DNA of 64,000 nt, from positions 1-64,000 of the forward strand of contig JBNARO010000008.1 of NCBI GenBank assembly GCA_049718665.1, read 5' to 3'. Position 1 is the stretch's first letter; each line of letters starts with the position of its first letter. The notes under the pieces were generated by a model. It did not search any database and had not been told where the DNA came from. It was given only the letters and a program-made list of their open reading frames with translations. Of this stretch, positions 49,976 to 59,114 are shown one piece after another. Origin of the DNA: NZ13-RE01 sp049718665. Lineage in GTDB: Bacteria; Dictyoglomota; Dictyoglomia; Dictyoglomales; Dictyoglomaceae. Made by a program: the position numbers and the translations under genes.

Positions 49976-50784
49976 CTACTAAGTTCCTCAACAGTAAGAA
50001 TAGGATAGGGAATATCTAAGCCTCTTTTCTTAAGAAATCTTGATAATTGAGTAACTAAAGGCAAGTCTAAGCCCCATTTTATAATCTCTGAATCCTTACT
50101 AAAAACTTCTCTTGGGGTCCCCATAAATACCATCTCTCCATTATTTAAAACTACCACTTTCTCCGCCAAAATTATTTCTTCCATATGGTGCGTAATTAAT
50201 ATCATAGAAATTTTTTCTTTCTCGTAAAGATATCTTATAATACTTAAAACTTCTTTTCTTCCTCTAAGATCCAACATTGTAGTAGGCTCATCTAAAATAA
50301 TATATTTAGGGAGCATTGCTAAAACACCTGCTATAGCAACTCTCTGTTTTTGTCCTCCTGACAGAAGATGAGGAGGATAGTTTCTATATTCACTCATTCC
50401 TACAGATTTTAAAGCAAATTCTATTCTTTCCTTTATCTCTTGAGGAGATAGACCTAAATTTTCACAGCCAAAAGCTACATCCTCTTCTACAGTCATACCT
50501 ATAATTTGATTGTCTGGATTTTGAAAAACTAATCCTACCTTTTGTCTTATTTCCCAAACTCTATCTTCATTCTTGGTATTTATACCATCTACAATTACAT
50601 CTCCATAAGTAGGGATTAATAACCCATTCATAAGTCTTGCCAATGTAGATTTTCCAGAACCATTAGCTCCCACCACAGCCCAAAAGGAAGGAGAAGGTAT
50701 CTCTAAATTAAAATTTTTAAGAGCTACCTTCTCCTGAGAGGTCCCTTCTTGGTAGACAAAGGTTACATCTTTGATTTCTATCAT
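49966..50784 (-). CDS. ecfA1: ECF transporter ATP-binding protein A1
   Basis: 272 residues. Walker A GANGSGKSTLARL (about 40), Q-loop FQNPDNQIIGMTVEEDVAFG (EcfA1 hallmark), signature LLSGGQKQRVAIAGVL, Walker B YIILDEPTTMLD. Its start directly abuts the rplQ stop, so it is expressed with the ribosomal operon. Confidence 0.95.
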   Translation of the reverse strand: MIEIKDVTFVYQEGTSQEKVALKNFNLEIPSPSFWAVVGANGSGKSTLARLMNGLLIPTYGDVIVDGINTKNEDRVWEIRQKVGLVFQNPDNQIIGMTVEEDVAFGCENLGLSPQEIKERIEFALKSVGMSEYRNYPPHLLSGGQKQRVAIAGVLAMLPKYIILDEPTTMLDLRGRKEVLSIIRYLYEKEKISMILITHHMEEIILAEKVVVLNNGEMVFMGTPREVFSKDSEIIKWGLDLPLVTQLSRFLKKRGLDIPYPILTVEELSRCL

Positions 50785-51135
50785 CTACACCAATTCTACT
50801 ACAGCCTCTAAAGCTGCATCTCCTCTTCGAGTACTTGCCTTAAGTACTCGAGTATATCCACCATTTCTTTCTCGATATTTAGGAGCAATCTCAGTAAAGA
50901 TTTTTCTAACTAATTCTCTATCAGGTATTAGACTATACACTAATCTACGATGATAAACAGAATCTTCTTTTGCTAAAGTTATAACCTTTTCTGCTAAACG
51001 TATAAGCTCTTTAGCTCTGGGATAAGTAGTTATAATTCTCCCATGTTTGAAAAAAGAAAGTAATAAAGCTTTCAATAAAGCCTTTCTTTGAGGAGTAGGT
51101 TTACTCAATTTTCTATATGCCTTACGATGTCTCAT
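50785..51135 (-). CDS. rplQ: Ribosomal protein L17
   Basis: 116 residues. Starts MRHRKAYRKLSKPTPQRKAL, as usual. ATG 51135 is nine bases after AAGGAG and overlaps rpoA by 14 bases; another ATG nine bases earlier touches the ribosome binding site. ITTYPRAKELIRLAEKVITL (about 38) confirms the family. Confidence 0.97.
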   Translation of the reverse strand: MRHRKAYRKLSKPTPQRKALLKALLLSFFKHGRIITTYPRAKELIRLAEKVITLAKEDSVYHRRLVYSLIPDRELVRKIFTEIAPKYRERNGGYTRVLKASTRRGDAALEAVVELV

Positions 51136-52105
51136 TAGATTCATCTCCTTTCTCGGAAGTAGATAATGAATATCCCTTTGCTTTTAATTTTTCTTTGAGT
51201 TCTTGAAGAGACTTTTGTCCAAAATTTTTAATATTCATAAGCTCTTCTTCAGTTTTAGTTAATAAATCTTCAAGAGTATGAATACCTGCCATTCTTAAAG
51301 CATTATATGCTCTCGTAGATAATCCTAAATCTTCTAATGTTAAAATTTTCTTCTCTTCTTCCTGGACAGAAGGTAATTCCTTTTCAACCTCTGGTGGGGA
51401 ATACTCCTGTTCTAAAATAAATCTTGCATGCTCCATAAGAATTCTTGCTGCTTCTTTTAATGCCAGATCAGGAGAAATAGAACCATTGGTCCATATATTT
51501 ATCACTAAGCGATCCAAATCTGTTCTTCTTCCTACTCTTGTTTTTTCTACTTCATAACTTACTTTTTTTACAGGAGAGAAGATAGAATCCAAGATCAAAA
51601 CACCAATAGGTTGTCCTGGTATTTTATTCTCTTCTGCTGATACATAACCCTTCCCTTTTCTAACTTCTACTTCCATATAAAGAGGAACCTCTTCAACTAA
51701 AGTAGCAATAACTAAATCAGGATTTATTATTTTTACATTTGCAGGAACCTTAAAATCACTTGCTTTTACCACCTTTGGCCCCATAACATCTAATTGTAAA
51801 GTATGAGCTTCGTTATCTTCAATTTTTACTACTAACTTTTTAAGGTTCAACAAAACTTCTAATATGTCCTCTTTCATTCCTTTGTAAACTTCTAATTCAT
51901 GTCTTATTCCTTCAATTCTTACAGAAGTAACAGCAGCTCCCTCTATAGAGGATAGTAAGATTCTCCTCAAAGAATTCCCAATAGTCCAACCGTATCCTCT
52001 TTCTAAGGGTTCTATAACAAATCTTCCATATGTCTCATTCAGTTCCTCGATAAAGACTTTTCTTGCTTCTTCAATCAATTTATCTACCTCCTTAAATATC
52101 TCCAT
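51122..52105 (-). CDS. rpoA: RNA polymerase alpha subunit
   Basis: 327 residues. N-terminal assembly domain (RFVIEPLERGYGWTIGNSLRRILLSSIEGAAV, about 28-58; GRRTDLDRLVINIWTNGSI, about 190) and C-terminal domain with two helix-hairpin-helix motifs (LGLSTRAYNALRMAGIHTLEDLL, about 258; NFGQKSLQELKEKL) that touch upstream DNA and activators. Start overlaps the rpsD stop. Confidence 0.98.
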   Translation of the reverse strand: MEIFKEVDKLIEEARKVFIEELNETYGRFVIEPLERGYGWTIGNSLRRILLSSIEGAAVTSVRIEGIRHELEVYKGMKEDILEVLLNLKKLVVKIEDNEAHTLQLDVMGPKVVKASDFKVPANVKIINPDLVIATLVEEVPLYMEVEVRKGKGYVSAEENKIPGQPIGVLILDSIFSPVKKVSYEVEKTRVGRRTDLDRLVINIWTNGSISPDLALKEAARILMEHARFILEQEYSPPEVEKELPSVQEEEKKILTLEDLGLSTRAYNALRMAGIHTLEDLLTKTEEELMNIKNFGQKSLQELKEKLKAKGYSLSTSEKGDESNETS

Positions 52106-52725
52106 TAACGAGAGTAGAACTCAACAATTAATTGTTCTTGGACAGGAACATCTATTTCTTCTCTTGTAGGTAATCTTAGAACTTTTCCTTTTAAATTTTC
52201 TCTATCTACTTCTAACCAAGAAGGAACATGTTTGTTTGGAAAAGTTTCAAGGGCTTCTCGAACTGGAATAAGTTCTTTCTCTGCAACTTCGATTACATCT
52301 CCAATTTTAACATTATAAGATGGGATATTAACTTTTTTGCCATTTACAAGTATTTTTCTATGCAAAACCAATTGTCTTGCTTGATCTCTACTCAAAGCCC
52401 ATCCTAAACGATAGACTACATTATCTAAACGTGTTTCTAAAATTTGAAGAAGTCTTTCACCTGTTACACCCTTACCCTTTGATGCTTCTTCAAAGTATCT
52501 TCTAAATTGACGTTCTAATACACCATAAATTCTCTTTAATTTCTGTTTTTCCCTCAATCTTAATCCATATTCAGTTAGCTTCCTTTGAGTTTTTCCATGT
52601 TGTCCTGGAACAGATTTTCTTCTATCAAAGGGACATTTATTGCTAAAACATTTTGTCCCTTTAAGATATAATTTAATTCCCTCTCTTCTACATAAACGGC
52701 AATCTGGTCCTGTATATCTTGCCAT
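52105..52725 (-). CDS. rpsD: Ribosomal protein S4
   Basis: 206 residues. Starts MARYTGPDCRLCRREG, with a zinc-type CxxC then CFSNKCPFDRR. The S4 domain is LETRLDNVVYRLGWALSRDQARQLVLHRKI (about 92). ATG 52725 is placed after AGGAGG, five to six bases away. The Cys4 N-terminus is of the zinc-binding form. Confidence 0.97.
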   Translation of the reverse strand: MARYTGPDCRLCRREGIKLYLKGTKCFSNKCPFDRRKSVPGQHGKTQRKLTEYGLRLREKQKLKRIYGVLERQFRRYFEEASKGKGVTGERLLQILETRLDNVVYRLGWALSRDQARQLVLHRKILVNGKKVNIPSYNVKIGDVIEVAEKELIPVREALETFPNKHVPSWLEVDRENLKGKVLRLPTREEIDVPVQEQLIVEFYSR

Positions 52726-52739
52726 ATTTCTCCTCCTTT

Positions 52740-53132
52740 TCACACTCTACGTCTTCTTGGTGGTCTACACCCATTATGGGGTATAGGTGTAACATCTTTT
52801 ATTAAATTTATCTCTAAACCAGCAGCCTGAAGAGACCTTATCGCAGTTTCTCTTCCAGGTCCTGGTCCTTTAACTAAAACATCCACTCTCTTCATTCCAT
52901 ACTCCATAGCCTTTTTAGCTGCCATCTCTGCTGCTAATTGAGCAGCAAAAGGAGTTCCTTTTTTTGTTCCTTTAAAACCTGCAGTACCTCCACTTCCCCA
53001 TGCTATCACATTCCCATCAGGATCAGTTATAGTAACAATAGTGTTGTTAAAAGTTGAACTTATATGTGCCACACCCTCAGGCACAACTTTCTTTTCTCTT
53101 TTTGGTCCTCTAACTCTTTTTTTCTTTGCCAT
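52740..53132 (-). CDS. rpsK: Ribosomal protein S11
   Basis: 130 residues. GVAHISSTFNNTIVTITDPDGNVIAWGS (about 20) and the C-terminal HNGCRPPRRRRV are diagnostic. It lies in the platform of the 30S subunit. Starts 29 bases after rpsM. Confidence 0.98.
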   Translation of the reverse strand: MAKKKRVRGPKREKKVVPEGVAHISSTFNNTIVTITDPDGNVIAWGSGGTAGFKGTKKGTPFAAQLAAEMAAKKAMEYGMKRVDVLVKGPGPGRETAIRSLQAAGLEINLIKDVTPIPHNGCRPPRRRRV

Positions 53133-53161
53133 TAACTTTTTAACCTCCCAAATACAAATTT

Positions 53162-53536
53162 TTATTTTTCTTTACGTCTTGCACCTACAGTCTTACGAGG
53201 ACCTTTTCGGGTCCTTGCATTACAACGAGTTCTTTGACCTCTCACAGGTAAACCAAGTTTATGCCTAATTCCTCTATAACAGCCAATTTCTATTAATCTT
53301 CTGATGTTACTAGCAACTTCTTGTCTTAAGTCTCCTTCAACTTTATAATTTTTCTCAATCTCCTCACGTAATCTGCTTATTTCTTCCTCTGTTAAATCTT
53401 TAACTCTTTTGTTAGGATCTACTTTAGTTACTTCTAATATTTTTTTACTTGTAGTGCGACCAATTCCATAAATATAAGTTAGAGCAATCTCGACTTTCTT
53501 GTCTTTTGGTAAATCTACACCTGCAATTCGAGCCAT
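53162..53536 (-). CDS. rpsM: Ribosomal protein S13
   Basis: 124 residues. Starts MARIAGVDLPKDKKVEIALTYIYGIG and ends in the basic RGQRTRCNARTRKGPRKTVG tail that contacts tRNA and S19. Follows rpmJ by 16 bases. Confidence 0.98.
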   Translation of the reverse strand: MARIAGVDLPKDKKVEIALTYIYGIGRTTSKKILEVTKVDPNKRVKDLTEEEISRLREEIEKNYKVEGDLRQEVASNIRRLIEIGCYRGIRHKLGLPVRGQRTRCNARTRKGPRKTVGARRKEK

Positions 53537-53552
53537 CTATTTTCTCACCTCC

Positions 53553-53666
53553 TTATCCTTGCTTTTGTTTATGTCTTGGATTTTCACAAATTACCATTAC
53601 TTTACCTTTTCTTCTTATAATTTTACATTTTTCACATATCTTTTTAACAGAAGCTCTAACTTTCAT
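53553..53666 (-). CDS. rpmJ: Ribosomal protein L36
   Basis: 37 residues, read directly from the DNA. Starts MKVRASVKKICEKCKIIRRK and ends CENPRHKQKQG. Zinc ligands C11, C14, C27 and H32 are all present, so it is the zinc-binding form. ATG overlaps the end of infA by 11 bases; the AGGAGG-like site lies inside infA. Confidence 0.96.
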   Translation of the reverse strand: MKVRASVKKICEKCKIIRRKGKVMVICENPRHKQKQG

Positions 53667-53904
53667 CTTTAACCTCCTTACTATTTGAAGTAAAACGATA
53701 TATAATTCTTCCCTTAGTTAAATCATATGGAGATAATTCTACTTTGACTCTGTCCCCAGGCATGACTCTAATAAAATTCATTCTCATTTTACCAGAAACA
53801 TAAGCTAAAATTTCAAATCCATTATCAAGCTCTACCTTGAAAGTAGCATTAGGTAGAGCATCTTTTACCGTTCCTATAACTTCAATTACTTCTTTCTTAT
53901 CCAT
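53656..53904 (-). CDS. infA: Translation initiation factor IF-1
   Basis: 82-residue OB-fold protein. EVIGTVKDALPNATFKVELDNG, ILAYVSGKMRMNFIRVMPGDRV and LSPYDLTKGRIIYR cover the whole conserved domain. It has a C-terminal tail of about ten residues (SNSKEVKDES) that overlaps rpmJ. IF-1 blocks the A site during initiation. Confidence 0.97.
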   Translation of the reverse strand: MDKKEVIEVIGTVKDALPNATFKVELDNGFEILAYVSGKMRMNFIRVMPGDRVKVELSPYDLTKGRIIYRFTSNSKEVKDES

Positions 53905-53912
53905 ACATCCCC

Positions 53913-54665
53913 TTATTCCCCTTGAGTAATAATCTCAGGACCATTATTAGTTATTATTATAGTATGTTCGAAATGAGCAGACAAACTTCCATCAACGGTA
54001 ACAGCAGTCCAGCCATCATCTAATATTCTTACTTCATAATCGCCTACAGATACCATTGGTTCTATAGCTAAGGCTAAACCTTCTTCTAAAATAGGTCCCT
54101 GACCAGGTGGTCCAAAATTAGGAACATTTGGAGGTTCATGCAAATGTCTTCCTATTCCATGCCCGAGAAAATCTCTTATCACATTAAAATTATTTTTCTC
54201 TACATGTTCTTGAATAGCCCACGAAATATCTGATAAGTGATTCCCTATTCTTGCCTTTTCAATACCTTTCCATAGAGCTTCTTCTGTAACTTGAATAAGT
54301 CTCAAAGCTAAAGGAGATACGTTACCTACAGGATAAGTTTTTGCAGAGTCCACATAAAATCCATTATATTCTAATCCTATATCAATACTTACTATATCTC
54401 CATTTTTCAATATTTTGTTTTTCTTAGGAATACCATGAACTATTTCATTATTTATTGATACACAAATTACCTCTGGATATCCCCTATAGCCTTTAAAAGC
54501 AGGCTTTGCTCCATATTTATATATTAAGCCTTCTACTTTTCTGGATAATTCATAAGTAGATATACCCTCTCGAATATATTCCTCTAATTCTTTAAAAATT
54601 CTTGCTAAAATTTTTCCTCCTTTTCTCATTTTATCTATATCTTTCAAAGACTTTAGTTCTATCAT
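53913..54665 (-). CDS. map: Methionine aminopeptidase type I
   Basis: 250 residues. Metal ligands are visible in SIDIGLEYNGFYVDSAKT (two Asp, about 95-107), GHGIGRHLHEPP (His, about 170), AIEPMVS (Glu, about 203) and SAHFEHTIII (Glu, about 233). It removes the first methionine from new proteins. Start overlaps adk. Confidence 0.97.
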   Translation of the reverse strand: MIELKSLKDIDKMRKGGKILARIFKELEEYIREGISTYELSRKVEGLIYKYGAKPAFKGYRGYPEVICVSINNEIVHGIPKKNKILKNGDIVSIDIGLEYNGFYVDSAKTYPVGNVSPLALRLIQVTEEALWKGIEKARIGNHLSDISWAIQEHVEKNNFNVIRDFLGHGIGRHLHEPPNVPNFGPPGQGPILEEGLALAIEPMVSVGDYEVRILDDGWTAVTVDGSLSAHFEHTIIITNNGPEIITQGE

Positions 54666-55303
54666 TCTACCACCCTTAGAATATTTTGTGTTACAATTTC
54701 TCTTTCTCCTTCCCCATTTATTTCATACAATATACCTTCATTCTTATAATACTCTAACAATCCTTGACTTTCCTTATAATATGTCTCAAGTCTTTCTTTA
54801 ATTACTTCTTCTCTATCATCACTCCTTTGATAAAGCTCACCACCACAGATATCACATTTATTATCTTCTTTTGGGGGCATAGATATTAAATTGTAAATAG
54901 CACCACAATTCTTACATACTCTCCGAGCAGTCAGTCTTCTTATTACAAGCTCATCGGAAACCTTTAAATATATAACTTTTGGTAATACATTTTTTTCTAA
55001 CAAAAACTTCTTTAAAAATTCAGCTTGAGAAATTGTTCTTGGATATCCATCCAAAATAAAACCATTTTTACAATCATCCTTTGTTATTCTTTCCTCTACT
55101 ACCGCCCAAACTAATTCATCTGGTACTAATTTTCCAGTATCTAAATATTCCTTTACTCTTTTTCCTAAAGGTGTTCCATTTTTTACTGCTTCTCTAAAAA
55201 TATCTCCAGTAGAAATATGAGGAATGTTTAAGATAGTACTTATCTCTTTAGCATGAGTACCCTTTCCTGCACCTGGCGGTCCAAAAAATATTAACACCTT
55301 CAT
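54662..55303 (-). CDS. adk: Adenylate kinase (zinc-binding long form)
   Basis: 213 residues. P-loop GPPGAGKGTHAKEI (about 8), GFILDGYPRTISQAEFL (about 80), and a LID domain with four cysteines, CKNC and CDIC (about 129-152), which bind zinc in Gram-positive and thermophile enzymes. Balances AMP, ADP and ATP. Overlaps secY and map by four bases each. Confidence 0.97.
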   Translation of the reverse strand: MKVLIFFGPPGAGKGTHAKEISTILNIPHISTGDIFREAVKNGTPLGKRVKEYLDTGKLVPDELVWAVVEERITKDDCKNGFILDGYPRTISQAEFLKKFLLEKNVLPKVIYLKVSDELVIRRLTARRVCKNCGAIYNLISMPPKEDNKCDICGGELYQRSDDREEVIKERLETYYKESQGLLEYYKNEGILYEINGEGEREIVTQNILRVVE

Positions 55304-56559
55304 TTTAAAAACCCCTCATAACTTTTCATTATCATTTGAGCTTCTAAAGTTTTTATAGTATCTAAAATAACACCAACCATAATTAGAATACTTGTCCCAC
55401 CCAACTGAAATTCTGTAACTCCTGTAAGTCTTTCTATGAAAGTAGGTATCAAGGCTATCAAACCTAAGAATACTCCACCAAAGAAATTAAGTTTATTTAG
55501 TGTATTCGCTAAATATTCTTCAGTGGGCTTTCCAGGTCTTACTCCTGGTATAAATCCACCATACTTTTTAAAATTCTCAGATAACTCAGCAGGATCAAAT
55601 ACAATAGAGGCATAAAAGTAAGTAAATCCCAAAACTAACAAAAAATAAAGTATAGGATACAAGAAAGAATTAGGAGAGAAAATATTTAAAATGTTCTTTA
55701 GCCACGGAACATTAGCAAATTGACCTATAGTTGGCGGAATCATTAGTATAGTAATTGCAAATATTATAGGGATAACTCCCGCCTGATTTAACTTCAAGGG
55801 GAGATAAGTAGACTGACCTCCATATACTCTTCTTCCCACAACTCTACGAGAATACTGAACTGGAATTCTTCTTTCCGCGCTTTCTTCCCAAACTACTCCT
55901 ACGATTATTGCAATAAGAAGGATAAAAAATATTATAACATTTAAAAGACCAATTTCACCTCTCTGAAGCAAAAGAAAAGTTCTTGCAAGATCTGTAGGAA
56001 AACGAGCTAATATAGAAGCTAAGATCAAAAGAGATACACCATTTCCTACTCCGTATTGAGAGATTTGCTCTCCTAACCACATTATAAATGTTGTTCCAGC
56101 GGTCAATGTAATCACTGTAGTTAAAACATATAAAGGTGTGAGTTGGGGAATAACTTTATAATTATGCATAAAAATAGTTAATCCCAAAGCCTCTATAGCA
56201 GCAAGAAGTACTGTCAAGTTTCTCGCGTAGCGAGTAAGTTTTCTTCTTCCGTCTTCTTCTTTTTTTAAAGCTCCTAAGGATGGAAATACTACAGTAAGAA
56301 GTTCCATCATAATAGATGCATTTATAAAAGGTGTTATACCCATTGCAAATATAGAAAACCTTGCAAGGGCTCCTCCTGTAAATAAATCTAAAAATCCTAA
56401 AAGACCTTGAGATTTAAATAGATTACTTAAAGCTACCCTATCTACTCCTGGCACTGGTATATGAGCTCCAAATCTATAAACCGCAAAAATAAAAAGGGTA
56501 AATAATATCTTTTTTCTTAAATCAGGAAGCTTAAAAGCTCTTATCAATGTATCAAACAC
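55300..56559 (-). CDS. secY: Protein translocase subunit SecY
   Basis: 419 residues, ten membrane helices. GAHIPVPGVDR (about 31), GITPFINASIMMELL (about 74), GVGNGVSLLI (about 168) and the cytoplasmic loop EYLANTLNKLNFFGGVFLG (about 340) are diagnostic. The start is GTG at 56559, overlapping the rplO stop (TAGTG). Forms the Sec channel with SecE and SecG, not in the window. Confidence 0.97.
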   Translation of the reverse strand: MFDTLIRAFKLPDLRKKILFTLFIFAVYRFGAHIPVPGVDRVALSNLFKSQGLLGFLDLFTGGALARFSIFAMGITPFINASIMMELLTVVFPSLGALKKEEDGRRKLTRYARNLTVLLAAIEALGLTIFMHNYKVIPQLTPLYVLTTVITLTAGTTFIMWLGEQISQYGVGNGVSLLILASILARFPTDLARTFLLLQRGEIGLLNVIIFFILLIAIIVGVVWEESAERRIPVQYSRRVVGRRVYGGQSTYLPLKLNQAGVIPIIFAITILMIPPTIGQFANVPWLKNILNIFSPNSFLYPILYFLLVLGFTYFYASIVFDPAELSENFKKYGGFIPGVRPGKPTEEYLANTLNKLNFFGGVFLGLIALIPTFIERLTGVTEFQLGGTSILIMVGVILDTIKTLEAQMIMKSYEGFLK

Positions 56560-57005
56560 TATTCCATCACCTCTACTTTTCCGCCTGCCTTTTCAATTTT
56601 TTCACGGGCTGAGGCACTAAAAGCATGAGCTTTGACAATCAAAGGTTTCGAAAGTTCTCCATTTCCCAAGATTTTTACTCCCCAATTAATCTTTTTAATT
56701 ATTTTCTTCTCTAATAAAATATTAGGATCCACAACATCATTAGGATTAAAATGCTTTTCCAATACATCTAAGTTAACTATGGTATATTTCCTGTAGGGAG
56801 CATTAGGTATTCCACCAAGTTTTGGAAGTCTCCTAGTAAGAGGTGTTTGTCCTCCTTCAAATCCAGGACGAGTTCCATCTCCTGTTCTTGCATTTTGACC
56901 GCTCATTCCTCTCCCTGCATATTTTCCTGAAGCTGCATATCCACAACCAACTCTTTTTGGTTCTTTCCTTGATCCTGGTTTTGGTTTTAATTGAGAAAGC
57001 TTCAA
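56559..57005 (-). CDS. rplO: Ribosomal protein L15
   Basis: 148 residues. LSQLKPKPGSRKEPKRVGCGYAASGK at the start and FEGGQTPLTRRLPKLGG (about 50) are diagnostic. Start is TTG at 57005, overlapping the rpsE stop, so L15 follows S5 directly and no L30 gene lies between. Confidence 0.96.
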   Translation of the reverse strand: MKLSQLKPKPGSRKEPKRVGCGYAASGKYAGRGMSGQNARTGDGTRPGFEGGQTPLTRRLPKLGGIPNAPYRKYTIVNLDVLEKHFNPNDVVDPNILLEKKIIKKINWGVKILGNGELSKPLIVKAHAFSASAREKIEKAGGKVEVME

Positions 57006-57532
57006 TTTTCTCCCTCCTCATTTGAAGACTTTTGAGGAATTCCTATAATTTCATTTATCCTTTTTCCCCTCATTTTTGCTATATCAGGAAGTCCTCTTAA
57101 TGATTTTAATGCATTTAAAGTTGCTTGAGCCAAATTTATAGCATTAGTTGAACCTAAGGATTTTGCTAAAACATTCTTGATTCCCGCTAATTCTAAAACA
57201 GCTCTTGCAGCTCCCCCTGCAATAACCCCAGTACCAGGAGCAGCAGGTTTTAATAAAATTTTAGACGCTCCTAATTTGCCAATAACCTCATGAGGAATAG
57301 TCTCTTTACTTATAGCAACTTTTACCGCATTCTTTTTTGCCTTCCTGGTTGCTTTCCTTATAGCATCTGGAACCTCAGCAGCCTTAGCAATACCTACACC
57401 TACTGTCCCTTGCTCATCTCCAACAACAACTAAAGCTCTAAATCTTAAATTTTTCCCTCCTTTTACAACCTTTGCTACTCTTCTAATCTCTACAACTCTT
57501 TCTTTAAAAACAGGTTCTAACTCTTTGCTCAA
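57002..57532 (-). CDS. rpsE: Ribosomal protein S5
   Basis: 176 residues. RRVAKVVKGGKNLRFRALVVVGD (about 17), GVGIAKAAEVPDAIRKA and GTGVIAGGAARAVLELAG (about 105) are diagnostic. Start TTG at 57532 is seven bases after GGAGG. The C-terminal tail is acidic. Confidence 0.97.
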   Translation of the reverse strand: MSKELEPVFKERVVEIRRVAKVVKGGKNLRFRALVVVGDEQGTVGVGIAKAAEVPDAIRKATRKAKKNAVKVAISKETIPHEVIGKLGASKILLKPAAPGTGVIAGGAARAVLELAGIKNVLAKSLGSTNAINLAQATLNALKSLRGLPDIAKMRGKRINEIIGIPQKSSNEEGEN

Positions 57533-57550
57533 AATACTCCCTCCTTACTT

Positions 57551-57922
57551 TTAAAATTCCAATCCTTCTGCTCTTGCACTATCAGCAAGAGCTTTTATTC
57601 TGCCATGATACAAAAATCCACCTCGATCAAAAACAACTTTTTTTATTCCCTTTTCTAAAGCTCTCTGTGCAATAGTTTTTCCTACTAATTGAGCTGCTTC
57701 TATATTATCAGTAGACTTTAATTGTTGTCTTAATTCTTTCTCTAAAGAAGAAGCGGAGACTAAAGTATGTCCTTTTGTATCATCAATTATTTGAGCATAA
57801 ATATATCTCAAACTCTTATAAACAGCCAAGCGAGGTCTTTCTGGAGACCCAAATACTTTTTTTCTTATTCTTAGATGCCTTATTTTCCTTTTTTCTTTTC
57901 TGGACTCCTTTTTAATCATCAT
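57551..57922 (-). CDS. rplR: Ribosomal protein L18
   Basis: 123 residues. RHLRIRKKVFGSPERPRLAVYKSLRYIYAQIIDD (about 15-48) and VFDRGGFLYHGRIKALADSAREGL-like end. ATG 57922 sits six bases after AGGAGG; the open frame extends 57 bases into rplF, but that is not conserved L18 sequence. Binds 5S rRNA. Confidence 0.96.
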   Translation of the reverse strand: MMIKKESRKEKRKIRHLRIRKKVFGSPERPRLAVYKSLRYIYAQIIDDTKGHTLVSASSLEKELRQQLKSTDNIEAAQLVGKTIAQRALEKGIKKVVFDRGGFLYHGRIKALADSARAEGLEF

Positions 57923-57932
57923 CACAAACCTC

Positions 57933-58475
57933 CTATTTCTTACCTGCTTTACCAGCTTTTTGGCGAATTTTTTCTCCAAGATATCTTATCCCTTTACCTT
58001 TATAAGGCTCTGCAGGTTTAATGCTACGAATATATGCAGCAAATTGTCCTACCTTTTCTTTATCTATTCCCCTAACAGTTATTTTAGCATTATCTTCTAC
58101 AATAACATTTAATCCTTCAGGAATATTTAACTCTACTGGATGGGAAAATCCCAAATCCATAATCAATTTATTCCCTTGAATTCTTGCCCTATATCCCGTT
58201 CCTTGTATTTCTAACCTTTTCTCAAATCCTTGAATAACTCCTATAACCATATTATTAATAAGCGCTCTTGTTAATCCATGAAGTGCTCTTGTAAATTTTT
58301 CATCATTAGCTCTTTCAACTATTATTTGTTTATCCTGAATTTTTATAGATACTAAAGGATGAAAAGTCTTTTCTAAGACTCCTAAGGGACCTTTAACTCT
58401 TACCCCATTTCCCTCTAAGAGCTCCACTTCTACTTTTTCTGGAATTGGTATTGGTTTTCTTCCTATTCTTGACAT
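57933..58475 (-). CDS. rplF: Ribosomal protein L6
   Basis: 180 residues. SRIGRKPIPIPEKVEVEL at the start and the RSIKPAEPYKGKGIRYLGEKIRQKAGKAGKK end are typical. Two repeats of the L6 fold. Stands between rpsH and rplR as usual. Confidence 0.98.
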   Translation of the reverse strand: MSRIGRKPIPIPEKVEVELLEGNGVRVKGPLGVLEKTFHPLVSIKIQDKQIIVERANDEKFTRALHGLTRALINNMVIGVIQGFEKRLEIQGTGYRARIQGNKLIMDLGFSHPVELNIPEGLNVIVEDNAKITVRGIDKEKVGQFAAYIRSIKPAEPYKGKGIRYLGEKIRQKAGKAGKK

Positions 58476-58493
58476 ATTAGTCTTTCCTCCTTT

Positions 58494-58889
58494 TTACCAT
58501 ACCATACAGAGAACTTCTCCACCAATACCTAAGGCTCTTGCTTCTCTATCAGTCATTATTCCTTTTGAGGTAGATATTATTGCAATTCCTAAGCCTCCAA
58601 GAACCTTAGGCAACTCATCTTTACCAGCATAATATCTTCTTCCAGGTTTACTTACTCTTTTTACTCCTTGAATTACCGGTACTTTATTAACATATTTTAA
58701 ATAGAGACGAATAACCTTTTTAGGCTCTTCTCCAATAACTTCATATTTTTCAATATATCCTTCTTTAAGTAAAAGCTCTGTTATATTAAGCTTCAACTTA
58801 GAAAAAGGAATATCTACGGTAGGTTTTCTCCTTTGATTAGCATTATTAATTCTAACTAACATATCTGCAATAGGATCTGTAATTGTCAT
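58494..58889 (-). CDS. rpsH: Ribosomal protein S8
   Basis: 131 residues. Starts MTITDPIADMLVRINNA; ends GLGIAIISTSKGIMTDREARALGIGGEVLCMVW. ATG 58889 is seven bases after GGAGG. In E. coli S8 also represses the spc operon; whether that holds here cannot be seen. Confidence 0.98.
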   Translation of the reverse strand: MTITDPIADMLVRINNANQRRKPTVDIPFSKLKLNITELLLKEGYIEKYEVIGEEPKKVIRLYLKYVNKVPVIQGVKRVSKPGRRYYAGKDELPKVLGGLGIAIISTSKGIMTDREARALGIGGEVLCMVW

Positions 58890-58900
58890 AGTAAAACCTC

Positions 58901-59086
58901 CTACCAACTTGCTTTTCTTACCCCAGGGATTTCCCCTTTAAGGGCTAATTCTCTAAAACAAAGTCTACACAGACCAAATTTTCTTATATATCCCCTGGGT
59001 CTTCCACAGATTCTACATCTATTATATTCTCTTACTTTATACTTCTTTGGTTTTAACCATTTAACAATTTGAGATTTCTTTGCCAC
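58901..59086 (-). CDS. rpsN: Ribosomal protein S14 (zinc type)
   Basis: 61 residues, the short type Z. Zinc ligands CRIC and CRLC (about 24-43). GTG start at 59086, five bases after GGGAGG; the longer frame upstream encodes no S14 sequence. Confidence 0.96.
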   Translation of the reverse strand: MAKKSQIVKWLKPKKYKVREYNRCRICGRPRGYIRKFGLCRLCFRELALKGEIPGVRKASW

Positions 59087-59114
59087 AAGCGCCTCCCTCA
59101 CTTTTGAAATTTTG

